A DNA stretch of 63,588 nucleotides, taken from positions 1 through 63,588 of the forward strand of contig WHUX01000269.1 of assembly GCA_015179025.1 (NCBI GenBank). Direction: 5' to 3'. Of this stretch, positions 23,665 to 34,963 are shown piece by piece. The position numbers and the translations under genes are program-made. The notes below the pieces were generated by a model. It ran no database searches, was not told where the DNA came from, and saw nothing but the letters and a program-made list of their open reading frames with translations. How positions within the stretch are numbered: position 1 is the first letter of the stretch; the number at the start of each line of letters is the position of its first letter. Origin of the DNA: Terfezia claveryi (Eukaryota; Ascomycota; Pezizomycetes; Pezizales; Pezizaceae).

Positions 23665-24739
23665 TTACTCCCCCTCTGCTAGAGGTCGTCCCGACCGACC
23701 AATGTCATTCACCCTACAATGATTGTATCTTGGTATGTTGGGACATCCCCTTGGCTCTCGGCGACTTGGGACTCCCACAGCCCTCACCAATCTTGCGCGT
23801 GGTGCTCACGTATCTGGCCTCTGCCTATTCCATGGTGGACCTCCACGCCGGACATAGACGCATCCATGGTATTGCATAGTCTTGTAGGGTAGTTCAGAAG
23901 GAAGGAGTATTCTCTCAAACTCAGTGGCGTCATACCGGTGCTCAAACATCAGACCGGGTGGCTTTACTTCTCTGGTGACTTGCCATCGATCCGCTTTCCG
24001 TGATATGGATCAACTGATCCGGAGGTGTCTTAGACATGATGTGCATTATAAATAATATGGATCGTAGATCCGGGGTATCTCAAACATGAGGTGTATCATA
24101 TATATATAGATCCAAATATCTAGGTATTTGAAGGATCTGCAGATCTGGGGTAATCTTGGTAGGGGGGGGTATTCCCATATGCCATTGATGTTAAAAACCT
24201 CTGCATGGCAAAACCCTGTAGGAAAAAGCCAGCGACACAGGAAAAGGTTCAATGCATGCTTTCCCAGCTATCCCAGCTATCCAACTCGACTTGCCAGTGC
24301 AAGGGGGAGGTCTTGTTCATTTGCATGCTCGGGGTGCTCGTTCGTGTCTTTAGTGCTGGCAGCGCTCATTTGGATGAGCTCGGAGGGCGATTTTGAGCTT
24401 TGAGCTCGTTCAGGGGCATGTAAGCTTGCTCGGCGGGGGCCTTATAGGCTCGTTCGGGGCTTTATAGGCTTGTTCGGGGCCTTAAAAGCCTGGCTAGGAG
24501 CAGGTCGCTCGAGATCTAAGACTTAGCAGATCCGGAGATCTCAATATAGGATTAGTAGGTCATTTAGAACAAGCTAATAAGCATATAGGAGGGGGAAATA
24601 ATTATTTCCGACGTCGCTAATATAGCCAAATAATAGAGCGACATGACTTTAGGCATTTTTGAGCTGTCCGTCAGTGTAGGTAGCGAGGGAGGGGTGATTT
24701 GACCCAGAATCATAGGTCCCTTTTGTCAAAGCGAAGTAA

Positions 24740-25016
24740 TGTTAGAGGCGAGCTAGCGATCACGGTGATATCTGTCGGAATATCGATATATAGAGTGCAC
24801 GAAGGCATAATCACTTGCTCGGGCCTAACTGGGTGCACAATGTGCGAAGAATAATAGCTTCATTCAAAGTAATCCAGCGATACAAAACTTCGCTCGAGTC
24901 TTAGAGAACAATAACTAGATACAAGATGTGGGCATATATATAGGAAAGCGGGGTTGACACCTAGCCACCCACCATCGGGTGTCACCGGCCCGGTCTGCAT
25001 AATCTCAGCCGTAACA
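24740..25016 (-). repeat. 5' LTR of non-autonomous element copy 1
   Basis: A 277-bp LTR. A TATATATA box on the minus strand (plus 24938-24945) lies about 45-60 bp upstream of AGCGAAGT (complement at 24887-24894), the segment complementary to the adjacent priming site at 24730-24737. Confidence 0.88.
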
Positions 25017-25645
25017 TCTCCACAGTGTTTTTTGCAATAAGGGCTGTTGAATCGTAGGGTGTAAGAGCCGAAGCTGACTGATACATTGTGCATACTAAGC
25101 TAGGAGATCCCAAGGACAATTGGATACTTTAGCTTGGTTACGAACATTGAGAGATCTTCCGAGTGATCACCCATGGCGCTGGGCAGGCATGCGAGGTTGG
25201 TAATTGCCCCAGAAGAGATAGGGCGGCCGTTAATGACATCAAGAAGGCAGGAGGTTTTTAGCTTGGAGGTTGGTATAGAGTTTCTACTGACGAAGGTCTG
25301 GTCAATGAATGCTATTCCTGAAGCACCACAATCTATGAGAGCTGATGTAACCACTGTTTTATCATTGAACTTGACAGTTATAGGTACAATGAAGTGCTCG
25401 CCAAATAGGCGATACTCATCAACAGACATAGATGTAGGCAAAGAAAATGCAGACAAAGATAAATGATCCAAAATAGGTCCCTTGCTAGTGTCAGCAACTA
25501 GGCAAGGGACTCCGCTTTTCCCGACTCCTCTGGGGTCTCGGACACCGCGTGTATGGCCAGGGAGTGATTCTTTATCAAAGGACAGGCTGCAATGAAGTGA
25601 TCCCCTTTTCCACAGGCAATGTACAACCCATTGTTGCGGCGACAT
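25017..25645 (-). pseudogene. Gypsy-2 copy 2a protease
   Basis: Minus-strand: MSVDEYRLFGEHFIVPITVK (25370-25430), then the active-site region SALIDCGASGIAFIDQTF (25290-25345), where the usual D-T/S-G-A reads D-C-G-A, then KYPIVLGIS at 25100. It continues across a frame change to MHNVSVSFGSYTLRFNSPYC (25030-25093) and is then cut by the non-autonomous element. A serine/cysteine change at the active-site neighbour also occurs in other copies (DYGASG at 32270), so the site is decayed differently in each. Confidence 0.85.
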
Positions 25646-26739
25646 TTCCTCACTTCTTGTGTCAGGCAGGACCTTCCTGATGATAAATCCATGGAGGTGG
25701 TGCCGCCAGCCACCAGGGATGGGTGGGCTAGCTTATTGGCTGTAGCTTGGATCTGAGGGCTCGGGTTCTGGGGTCGCAGTTGCTGCGTTTAGCTCCGGAG
25801 GTGCTGTACTCTCGCAGGCTGATAAGTACTGGAGGCGCTGGTCTGGGCTCTCAATCTAGCCAATTTTTGCTCCATCTTCGACGCCTGATCAATGTATTCA
25901 TTGAGAGTTTTGACATCTGGAGCTTGCAGGAGGGCCCTTTTGAGCTCAATATTGAGGCCCTCCTCGAATTGTTCCCACTTCACCCAATCGTTCCACTCCA
26001 CCTCTGCTGCCAACCTTGAGAATTCGGCTACATATGCTGAAAGGTCATGACCTTTCTGTTTTAATTCTTGGAGAGCACGAGTGGTTGTACCCACGGGATC
26101 CAGGTCTCCAAAAGTGCAGTCGAGGATTGTGAATAAAGCAGCAACATCAAGGAGGTTGAAGCAGTCATCGAGCACATAGGGTTGGACCTAGTCCAAAGCT
26201 ATGCCCTTCAGTAGGCCATATACATAGGCTAATCGGTACTGAACGGTAGGGAATTTTGTAGCATCCCCATTCAGTTTGATCTTGATGGAATTTTTCCAGC
26301 CTTTCAGGCGAGTCCTATCGCCATTAAACTTTGGTAGGGTGAGGAGATCTTGGGTTTTGGGTGTCTGGGATGCTTGGGGTGCTGGGGCTGTTTAGAATCC
26401 GATTGTGTCCAGGGCCCTATTCAAGGTCTGAATGGTTCTTCTTTCATTGACTAAGTCGTTCTGGGCGGTCGTGAGATTGTTTTAGCAGGAGGCGAGGTCG
26501 GCCTGGCATGAGAGGAGGTTCTCGGTGAGTATTGTGACTTCGTCATTGACCCTGGTCTGTTTTTGTTGTCCTTCATGTATGGCCGATTCCAGCCGTTGAC
26601 CTAATACATCTGTGGCAAGATAGATATCTATAATGGTCTGGTGATAACTGCCGAAGTCGGCCTGGTTCATAGGGATGGGCAGGGCTTGCTAGGTCCGAAA
26701 TCTGACTGTGAGCACGGGAGTGATGTCTTGGGTAGACAT
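25498..26739 (-). pseudogene. Gypsy-2 copy 2a gag
   Basis: The start is the ATG at 26737-26739 (MSTQDITPVLTVRF), only about 35 bp inside the LTR. A putative coiled-coil region (about 26482-26670) is followed by the retrotransposon gag domain (LKQKGHDLSAYVAEFSRLAA, EWNDWVKWEQFEEGLNIELK, about 25950-26060) and a zinc knuckle at about 25580-25620 reading YIACGKGDHFIAAC, in which the first Cys of CX2CX4HX4C is Tyr. There are several stops, for example near 26385-26400 and 26690. Confidence 0.85.
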
Positions 26740-26774
26740 TGAGCGTACTGATTGATCAGAGTGATCCTACGTAG

Positions 26775-27241
26775 TGTAACATAGGCTCTGGGAACAAGGC
26801 GACCAAGGGGTACACCGGGGCAAGGGCAAGGCTAGGATAACACACACGTAGGAACGCTACGTATGTGACCAGGGGGAGGCTGAGACGGGAGGCAAGGGCA
26901 AGAGGTAGGAAAGGCAGAGGGCAAGGGATACGAGACACGCAGAAGTAGTTGCCGCATGTGTCAAGGGAGGCAACTATGCTGCAGAGTTGTTTGTATGAGA
27001 CAAGGATGTGCACAAGGGAGGTGCACAAGCGCTGGGAGAAGCAAGGTCCTGTATTGGGTATACAAGACGTTGGATGGGGATCCAACGACAGTACGAGGGA
27101 CAGGCTCTATATATACATAACTTGGTCAGGGCAATGGGAGAAATAAGCTTCCCTATCTCAGAAGCCAAGTAAGGTAACGATAACATAATAACTCATCACC
27201 TGCGATCGCAGGTAATAATAACTGAACACACCGTTGTTACA
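26775..27241 (-). repeat. 5' LTR of Gypsy-2 copy 2a
   Basis: A 467-bp LTR (TGTAACATAGGCTCTGGG to CACCGTTGTTACA). It is shorter than 17263-17774 because it carries only one CACCTGCGATCGCAGGT unit (about 27197-27213) instead of two. A TATATATA box lies at about 27109-27117 for minus-strand transcription. Confidence 0.9.
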
Positions 27242-28893
27242 AAATCCAGCGCATTCTCCAAGTCCTCTACGGGTTGCCAAGTAGTCTCCTCATCCCCTAC
27301 CTACTTGACCATATACTAAACTCGCCCATAGCGTTTTCTGGAGTCCAGTACCTCCTCAACCTCCTACTCCTCTTCACCTGCAATCATTACGGGAGGGGGT
27401 AGAGGGTGCTTTTGCTCGGGGAGGGGATCGTTGGTGGCTAGTTCGATCTCCAAGACATGAACGACCGGGTGTCATTTGATATCTTTAGAGAACTTCAACT
27501 GGTAGGCGTAAGTGCCACATTCCCTAATACCTTATATAGCTTTAGGAACTTATCATCCAGCTTACGAGAAGGTCGTTCTGTCTAGAAGTGCTGACTAGAG
27601 AGCTATACCTTATCTCCTAGCTGATACTTAGGGGCTGGCAACTATGATCCATTGACATACTTAGCTTCCATGGCCAGCACATATCCCAGCTCAGCTTTCA
27701 GGGTAGAGTGGAGCTCCGCAATTCCAGCTGTGAGCTCCTTGGCCAGGGGGTGGATTCTTTGTAGGGGCGCTAGAGCATCTGCGAATCGAGGGTGCCAACC
27801 ATAATTAGCTAGGAAGAGGGAGGTTTTCAAGGATTCTGAGAACTGGTTATTTGTAGCAAACTCATAGGTTGCCAATAAGAACACCCAGTTATTCTGCTGG
27901 TGGTTGACATAGGCCCGTAGATATTGTTCAATAATAGCATTCATCCTTTCTGACTGGCCATTAGTCTGGAGGTGGTAGGCTGTCAAGAGGCTTATTTTGA
28001 TCCCCAAAAGCTTGCAGAATGCCTTCCAGAATGCCGAGGTGAATTGAGGCCCTCGGTAAGATAAATAGATTCGGGGAGGCCATAATACTGGAATATATTA
28101 GTGAGGTAGAGATTGGCTAGCTTTGGGGTGGAGCAGGTATCCCGGAATAGTATCACATGCCTCATTTTCGTCAGCTGATCCACCACCATCAGGATAGCAT
28201 TAAATCCTGAGTCCTCCGGCAACCCAGTTACGAAGTCTATAGTCAGATATTGTCAGGGCCGATCCGGGATCTCCAGGGGCTTCAGGGTACCATAAGGAGC
28301 ATGGCGGGTGGGTTTGGTATGCTTGCAGACATGGCAATTCCATATGTACCACTCTATCTCCTTCTGTTGGTCAATCTATGTATATTGCTTAAAAAGCAAC
28401 TCTAATGTCTTAGCCACCCTAGAGTGACCTATGGCCAGGCTGTCATAGTGCTCCTTAATCAGCCTTAAGCGTAGTTCGCTATCCTTAGGTATATAGAGGT
28501 GTCAAGGTGTAAAGGAGACTATCTTGTGTTGTACACTCGGATAGAGCAATCTTGGTATGGCGGCACTGTCCAGATTCTACTGCAGCGATTATCTCTTTGG
28601 CTATGGGGGTCCTTTCCACATACCCTTTTCACCTGCTGAAGGAGATCACTTCTAGTATCTGCATTGGCTTCGACATCCATGATATCAGCCTCAACACTCT
28701 AAATATCAGCCCTAACATTCTCAGCCTCAGCCAGAACATTGGTAGCCAGGTCAAGATTTTCCGGCTTCAGTACCACCTGGTTCTGGAACTTTAGCCTCTC
28801 ATCCCCCCCCTTAGGGAGATCTCCTGATCTCCTGGTCAGCGCGTCTGGTTTCCCACTAGCCTTTCCCGGCCGGTATTTATCTTGAAGTTGAAC
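27242..28893 (-). pseudogene. Gypsy-2 copy 2b chromodomain, integrase, RNase H end
   Basis: The chromodomain end (27242-27480) is recognisable but full of stops. The integrase open stretch at 27642-28007 includes TAYHLQTNGQSERMNAIIEQ, with the catalytic Glu present and D to N in TDGQ. NAILMVVDQLTKMRHVI lies in 27992-28222. The zinc-binding region follows to about 28430. The linker near 28640-28740 is a degraded version of the Ala/Asp repeat. It is cut at 28894 with TGAAC duplicated. Confidence 0.83.
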
Positions 28894-30394
28894 TGTTAGG
28901 GGCGAGCTAGTGATATCGGTGATATCTGTTGGTATATCGATATTTGGGGCCTATGAGGGCACAATTACTAGGCTCGAGCCTAACTGGGCTAACATAGAGT
29001 GAAGAATATAGACTGATTTATTTGATAGAGTAAAGTAACCCAGCGATACAAACTTCGCTTGAGTCTTAGAGAACAATAACTAGATACAAGATGTGCGTGT
29101 ATATATAGGAAAGCGGGGTTAACTTCAGGCCACCCACCATCGGGTGAATGCTAGCCCGGCCTGCATAATCTCAGCCGTAACAGTACTCCCCTCTCCTAGA
29201 GGGCGTTCCGACCGACCAACTTCACCATCCCTCTGATCCATATGCTCATGTTTATGGCATAGACAATAGGGCGTGTTCCATATATTTGGTCAACCTCGAC
29301 AACATTGGACACTAGGTCTGACAACATTGGATACTGGGTCCGACAACATTGGACACTGGGTTCACGATAATAGCGCCTAAACAGTCTTGCACATTCTGTG
29401 GGGACCCTGGGCCTGTAGAGAGGCTTGGAAGGACGGGGGTATTCTCTCAAACATAGTGGCGTCATGCCAATGCTTAAACATCAGATCGGGTATCTCAACA
29501 TGAGGTGCAACACATATATGGATCGTAGATCCGGAACATCTGAAGAATCTGTAGATCTGGAGTAATCTTGATAGGGGGGGTATCCCACATGCCATTGCCA
29601 TTAAAAACCTCTGCACGACAAAACCCAGTAGGAAAAATCCAACGTTACAGGAAAAGGTTCAATGCATACTTTCCGAGCTATCTAACCCGACTTGCCTGTA
29701 CAAGGGGGGGTCTTGTTCATTTGCACGCTCGGGGTGCTCGTTCGGGTCTTGGGCACTCGTTCGGGGCCCCAGAGGCTCGTTCGGGGCCGGAGAGGCTTGT
29801 TTGGGGCCGCGAGGCTAGTTCGGGGCCGCAGAGGCTCATTCTAGGCCTTATAGGCCTGGCTAGGAGCATGTCGCTCGAGATCTAAGACTTAGCAGATCCA
29901 GAGATCTCAATATAGGATTAGTAGGTCATTTAGAACAAACTAATAAGCAAATAGGAGGGGGAAATAATTATTTCTGATATCACTAATATAGCCAAATAAT
30001 AGAGTGACATAACTTTAGCCATTTTCGAGCTGTCCGACAGTGTAGGTAGCAAGGGAGGGGTGATTAGACCCAGAATCACCGGTCCCTTTTGTCAAAGCGA
30101 AGTAATATTAGGGGCAAGCTAGTGATATCGGTGAGATCTGTCAGTATATTAATATTTGGGGCCTATGAGGGCACAATCACTAGGCTTGAGCCTAACTGGG
30201 CTAACATAAGTGAAGAATATAGACTGATTCATTCAATAGAGTAGAGTAACCCAGCGATACAAGACTTCGCTTGAGTCTTAGAGAACAATAACTAGATACA
30301 AGATGTGCATGTATATATAGGAAAGCGGAGTTAACTTCAGGCTACCCACCATCGGGTGAATGCCAGCCTGGCCTGCATAATCTCAGCCATAACA
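28894..30394 (-). mobile_element. Non-autonomous LTR retroelement, copy 2
   Basis: A 1501-bp element. LTRs are 28894-29182 and 30106-30394 (289 bp each); the duplication TGAAC is at 28889-28893 and 30395-30399. The 923-bp interior has no coding frame. It shares end blocks with copy 1 (the start after the left LTR, the block from CATGCCATTGCCATTAAAAA, and the run up to GTCAAAGCGAAGTAA) but differs in the middle. It holds three units of roughly 23 bp around ACAACATTGGA (29297-29362) and a CGTTCGGGGCC minisatellite (about 29735-29850). Confidence 0.9.
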
Positions 30395-32165
30395 TGAACC
30401 AAGATAAGAATTCCGACCACCTAGCCTGCTGTCAGTTCAACAGCTTGGTGGTGGTGAAATACACAACGTTCTTATTATCAGACAACACCTCGATTATCTC
30501 CTTAGCTGACTCCAAGTGAGGCCTCTATTCCTTAAAAGCTCGGACAATAGCTATTAATTCCTTATCATAGATCTCATAATTACACTCCACCAGAGAGTGT
30601 TTCTTTGAGAAATAGACCACTAGGTAAAGGATCCTATTGTCATTGTTTTAGGACAGAATTCCTATGGAGACATAGTTGGAGGCATCGGTTTCAACAATAC
30701 ACTCACGGTCAGGGTCGAAATGGGCCAGAATTAGGGCTGAGCAGAAGGCTTTCTTGAGGTTTTTGAAGGCTAATTGGGCTACAGAATTCCAATGGAATCG
30801 CTGATTCTTTTCTAGACCCTTCATTTTTGTTTGTGCTGTCAAGGGTGCAATGATCTTTGAATAACCTAGGATGAACCGGCGGTAGAAATTGGCAAAGCCC
30901 AAGAAGGCCTATACATCCTTGAGGTTGGCAGGGGTTTCCCAATCCTGGATTGCCGTGACTTTGGCAGGGTCCATCCTAATACCTTCTGTAGTTATGATCA
31001 AGCCCAGGTACTTCACTTCATGGACATGGAATTCACATTTTTCAGGCTTAAGGTATAGCTCAGCATGCTCCAGCTTCTCCAATACCTGCCTAACATGGAT
31101 CTTGTATTCTGCCAGGGAATCCGAGTATATGAGGATGTCATCCAAATAAGCTATGCAAAATACATCCAAGAAGTCCCGTAGAGTGTCATTAATAAAGTGT
31201 TGGAAAGAGGTCGGGATATTGGTTAATCCAAAAGGCTTGACATTGTACTCAAAATGCCCATACCTGGTCCGAAAAGCTGTCTTCCACTCTTTACCTTCTG
31301 CAATCTATACTAGGTTATAGACCCCTCTCAGATCTAGTTTAGTAAACTATTTTGTCTTGGGTAGCCTTGCCAGGGTCTCCTGAATCAGAGGCAAGGAGTA
31401 CCTGTTTTTCACTATTATTTTATTTAGGCCATGATAGTCTACATACAACCAAAGGGATCTATCTAATTTCTTGATGAATAGCATGGGTGCACCAGCTGGA
31501 GAGAAGCTATAGCGAATAAAGCTCTTGTTGAGGTTTTCTTCCAAGTACTTCTTCAAGGCTTCCAGTTCCACTCAAGACATTCCATACAATGGTCCATAGA
31601 GGGGGGTTTTGCCTTCTAGCAAGGGGATGGTGTGGTCATATGGCCAGTGGGGGGCAAGCTTTTTCATGGCTTTCTTAGAGAATAGGTCTATGAACTTATA
31701 GTATTCGTCCGGAACCAGAGATTTCCATTCTCCCCTAGATCGCAACTTGTTGATTTCCAAGTCGACTTCGTAGATTGATAGGGTATAGACTTTTAGTTTG
31801 TGCCTTTTGGTAAGGTGAGCAAAGGCTCCAGCTCCGATGAAGCTGACATTCAGGGGTTTTGGAGGTGTGAGGGAGATATAGGGAGCAGGAGAAACAGGGG
31901 AAACAGAGGGATTGGTGGCATTGATGTGCACGGGCTGGTGTACTATCTGAGTTGGGTGGATTACGGGGGGCGGTAATGTACACAGAGTAGTAATGGTGGC
32001 CTTCAGTTGTCTGCAGTATTTTCTGCAGTAAGGGCTATTAAAATGCAGGGTATAGGAGCCAAAACTGACCGATACATCATACATTCTGAGCTAGGGGATT
32101 CTGAGGACGATTGAATACTTGATCTTGATAACGAACATAAGGAGGTTTTCGGAATGATCCCCGAT
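30395..32165 (-). pseudogene. Gypsy-2 copy 2b RNase H and reverse transcriptase
   Basis: Minus-strand: RNase H start [17 protein letters not shown] (30648-30710), RT thumb to [17 protein letters not shown], the YLDD box in [20 protein letters not shown] (31110-31169), KHFINDTL without the copia LTR found in copy 2a, [19 protein letters not shown] (31347-31400), [20 protein letters not shown] (about 31440-31500), [16 protein letters not shown] (31572-31620), and the spacer to SYTLHFNSPYCRKYC (about 32020-32050). Frame changes occur at about 30905, 31170-31347 and 31571. Confidence 0.87.
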
Positions 32166-32586
32166 CTAGATAGGTGTACAAGCAATGTTGGTGATAGCTC
32201 CAGAGGAGATAGGTCGGCCATCAATAATATTAAGGAGGCGGAAGGTCTGGTCGATAAAGGCAATTCCTGATGCTCCATAGTCTACAAGGGCTGTTGTGAT
32301 GAGTGTTTTACTAGTACCATTAAAAGATATTGTGATAGGTACAACAAGGTGTTCACCGAATATGTGAGACACATCAACAGACATAGACGGAGGAGAGAGT
32401 AAAGGGACAGAAATTGAAGATAATGACAAATGACCTAGGGCAGGTCCCTTGCTAGTGTCAGTGACTAGACAAGGGATAGGGCTTTTCCTGACTTATCTAC
32501 CTCTTTGATCATGGATTCGGAGATGGTGTGAGCAGCCATCGAATGGTTTTTTCTGAGGGGACATACCGCGATAAAATGGTCCCCCT
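32166..32586 (-). pseudogene. Gypsy-2 copy 2b protease start and gag end
   Basis: Minus-strand: MSVDVSHIFGEHLVVPITIS (32320-32385), TTALVDYGASGIAFIDQTF (32245-32305), where the active site D-T/S-G is D-Y-G, and upstream the tail of gag. The sequence ends inside the zinc knuckle (GDHFIAVCPLRKNH region, about 32545-32586), where a Gypsy-1 LTR begins. Confidence 0.8.
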
Positions 32587-34044
32587 TGTTACGGAGTGAC
32601 ATCCAGCCCTACTAAAGGTACTTGGACCCTTATAGAATGACTCTAGAATCTACATGAACTCTAGGTACACTCTTAGCAGTATGGTGCAAACATTTCTAAT
32701 ACTTATCTATAAGAGTTAAGTATATGAAACGGGTATGAACCTCGGAGTGGTTTACAATCATCTTAGATGGTTAGGACACTTATGGAACGTCCATAGACCC
32801 TTGAGGGAGCTACGGTTTAAGTTTCATAAGAATCCGATTAACGGTTCAATAGTTATACTCAGATTAATATGCTGACTATATGCATATATATGCTAGCTAT
32901 ATTAGCTGTTACCCTGAAGTCTTGGCATTACCCTGAATATTGAATTATTACCCTGAACTGCAGGAAAATAATTCGGTAAAAATAAATAAAAAAATAAAGC
33001 CATGAGGGCGCACTTTAGACCAAAGTGCGTCCGGTGACACTATAAGGGAGCGCCCAGACAAAGGCCAAAAGTAGGGCCAAAATATAAAGTTCTCCAAATT
33101 TAATGTTTCAAGGTTCTATCTAGGCCTACTCTTCGTCCTGATTCTATTTCTGCAATCCTTTTTATGATCGGAGTTAAACTCATGGAGATATAAGACTTTT
33201 AATATGGTTATATAGGTCTACAAGGAGGTTTACTTATTATTGGTAATAACTCTGTGAATAATTTGGGTATCGAGATAAACTAAGATTCTATAATCTTCTA
33301 CGCGTTGATACCTTTCCAATGGTAATCTACTTGTGACCCACGGTTCTCTATTCATAGAGTTATGTGCAGTTGAAAACTATTTTCAATGGACACTAGACAC
33401 TATTAAGTGAATATTGCCGGAAACATAATTAGATACCTTCGGATATTGTCGGATGGTAATTCGATAGTATCGGGGATTAGTAACGTATCTGAAATTGAAT
33501 TTAGTTGTCTCGATAAGAATTCTTTAATGGGATAAGCGAGCTATAAGCGAAGTATGTATAACATGCAGACATGGGAATATTCTCTAGTTCAGGTTAGTAA
33601 CCTGTGACAACGAGTGCAGATAGGAACTGCAATAACAAAGGTGTGGATGGCATAATACATAGGAAGAAATTCCAAGGTAACAGGTAGGCCCGCATTTTAT
33701 AAAAATATTTTTATCAAAGAATATCTACGAATACCGCTGCATATAAATAGTGCAAGTAGTTCCGGTTGAATTTATTCTACCATCAGCGAGTATTCGAAAG
33801 CAAGAGCACCTTGAGTACACGAAGCCTACAAAGTTCTAAGTCTTGAGTTAACTTTACGTTTAAAGTGACATAGGATTTATTTTGTGTTGCGAAATAAGAT
33901 CCGTCATGAGGAACTACTGTTGGACTAAACTTAACTGCTATAGGATTGATATTCTGTGTTGCAGAATAGATATCATTGTGGCAGGAAATTACGGCCGTCC
34001 TAATAGTTGCAAGAGCGCTATCAGTTAATAGGGCCCCCGTGACA
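32587..34044 (+). repeat. 5' LTR of Gypsy-1 copy C
   Basis: A 1458-bp LTR in plus orientation, from TGTTACGGAGTGACATCC to CCCCCGTGACA. Unlike the solo LTR at 19780 it is followed by Gypsy-1 leader and gag, so it is a 5' LTR of a truncated element. CTACAAAGT at 33826-33834 pairs with ACTTTGTAG at 34047-34055. Confidence 0.9.
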
Positions 34045-34337
34045 TTACTTTGTAGCCAGTGATTCTCGTTATCATTTGCTATTATATACTCTAATCATGT
34101 CTAGTTCCTAGACACCAAGAGGCTCGCCAGCCCTACCAACCCTTACATTCTCAGATATCACACCCTGCCATCACACAAAGACCACACAATCTTCACAATC
34201 AGATACAGTTACGGAAGATGATCTCATTGAATCCCAATGTAGATATCCTATCTCATGGATAGATCCTCAAGAACCCTATATATAGTCCAGACAATTACAG
34301 ACATTTCCACTAGATTAATGATCGATTTGCTACCTTC
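34045..34337 (+). pseudogene. Gypsy-1 copy C leader and gag start
   Basis: This begins TTACTTTGTAG, the putative self-priming site also seen at 8836-8846. The gag ATG is at 34097-34099 (MSSS), followed by a TAG where copy B has CAG. DDLIESQCRYPISWIDPQEP keeps recognisable identity to copy B. The element stops abruptly at 34338 at the copia LTR, and the rest of its body is absent from the right flank. Confidence 0.85.
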
Positions 34338-34963
34338 TATTAAGATACAGGTATATGAGATATACACTATATCCAAAGGCAGCGGTAATTCAACCAAGTA
34401 TCCAATAAAGGAGAAACTTAGGAACGGATCTAATAGGCTGGTGGAGGACGTTCTGGAGAACGTAGAGGACGTTGTGGATACTGTAGAGGACGCTGTAGAG
34501 CGTGCACTAGAAACATAGAATATATAGGAGAATATATTATAGAATGTATAAGTGAATGAGATTGATGTATGAGCTGATGACCTCTGAAGGAAGGGAATTC
34601 CCCTCCTATATATACACGATTCCAGCAAGCTATAGCATAAGCCAGAGCGTGCTAAATGCGTTCAACATGATTACAACATACTCAACATATTTGAGTTTAT
34701 AACAATAAAGTTTAACAGAAGTATAAATCAGAATATGGTTTAACATGTGTTGTAAGCATATGAATAGAGCTAAAACAGAGTTATTAGAGCGTGAATAACA
34801 TAACTAACAATAGAGTTATGCATGTGAAAAGCATATGGAAATACTTAATCTATGTAAGTATGAAGCACATGATTTGACATGTGGTGGAATGTAATTAGGA
34901 ATGAATAATGCATTATATGTGATTTGTGGTGTAAGAGAGAGCGTTTGAACACGTTTTTTAATA
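34338..34963 (-). repeat. 3' LTR of copia element
   Basis: A 626-bp LTR, TATTAAGATACAGG to GTTTTTTAATA on the plus strand. The left terminus is TATTA where the partner has TGTTG. A one-base deletion (CCAAAGGCAGC against CCAACAGGCAGC) distinguishes it from the other three copies. Confidence 0.92.

Larger units (their letters stand above)
23389..25016 (-). mobile_element. Non-autonomous LTR retroelement, copy 1
   Basis: A 1628-bp element with LTRs at 23389-23664 and 24740-25016 (TGTTA...GTAACA on the plus strand) and the perfect duplication TCTCC at 23384-23388 and 25017-25021. The 1.07-kb interior has no credible coding frame. Minus orientation is inferred from the purine-rich AGAGGGGGAG next to the left LTR and the priming-site-like TTACTTCGCT next to the right LTR. 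A short minisatellite of GGCTCGTTCGGGGC-like units lies at about 24410-24500. It must rely on enzymes supplied in trans. Confidence 0.9.
17263..27241 (-). mobile_element. Gypsy-2 copy 2a, full-length Ty3/gypsy with chromodomain, nested in 2b
   Basis: Both LTRs (TGTAAC...GTTACA) and all domains are recognisable in the order gag, protease, RT, RNase H, integrase, chromodomain. A perfect 5-bp duplication AAATC flanks it (17258-17262 and 27242-27246). Three later insertions are nested within it: a Gypsy-1 solo LTR, a copia solo LTR and a non-autonomous LTR element. Without these its length is about 6.3 kb. Many stops are present. Confidence 0.93.
16534..32586 (-). mobile_element. Gypsy-2 copy 2b, Ty3/gypsy element split by nested insertions
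   Basis: A second chromovirus-type family. Pieces of one copy: 3' LTR 16534-17065, polypurine-side body 17066-17262, then 27242-28893 (chromodomain, integrase, RNase H) and 30395-32586 (RNase H, RT, protease, end of gag). Joining 17262 to 27242 gives one continuous sequence (accaaatc then cagcgcattctcc), and the AAATC duplication shows where copy 2a entered. The 28894-30394 insert has its own TGAAC duplication. The 5' end is lost where a Gypsy-1 LTR begins at 32587. Confidence 0.85.
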
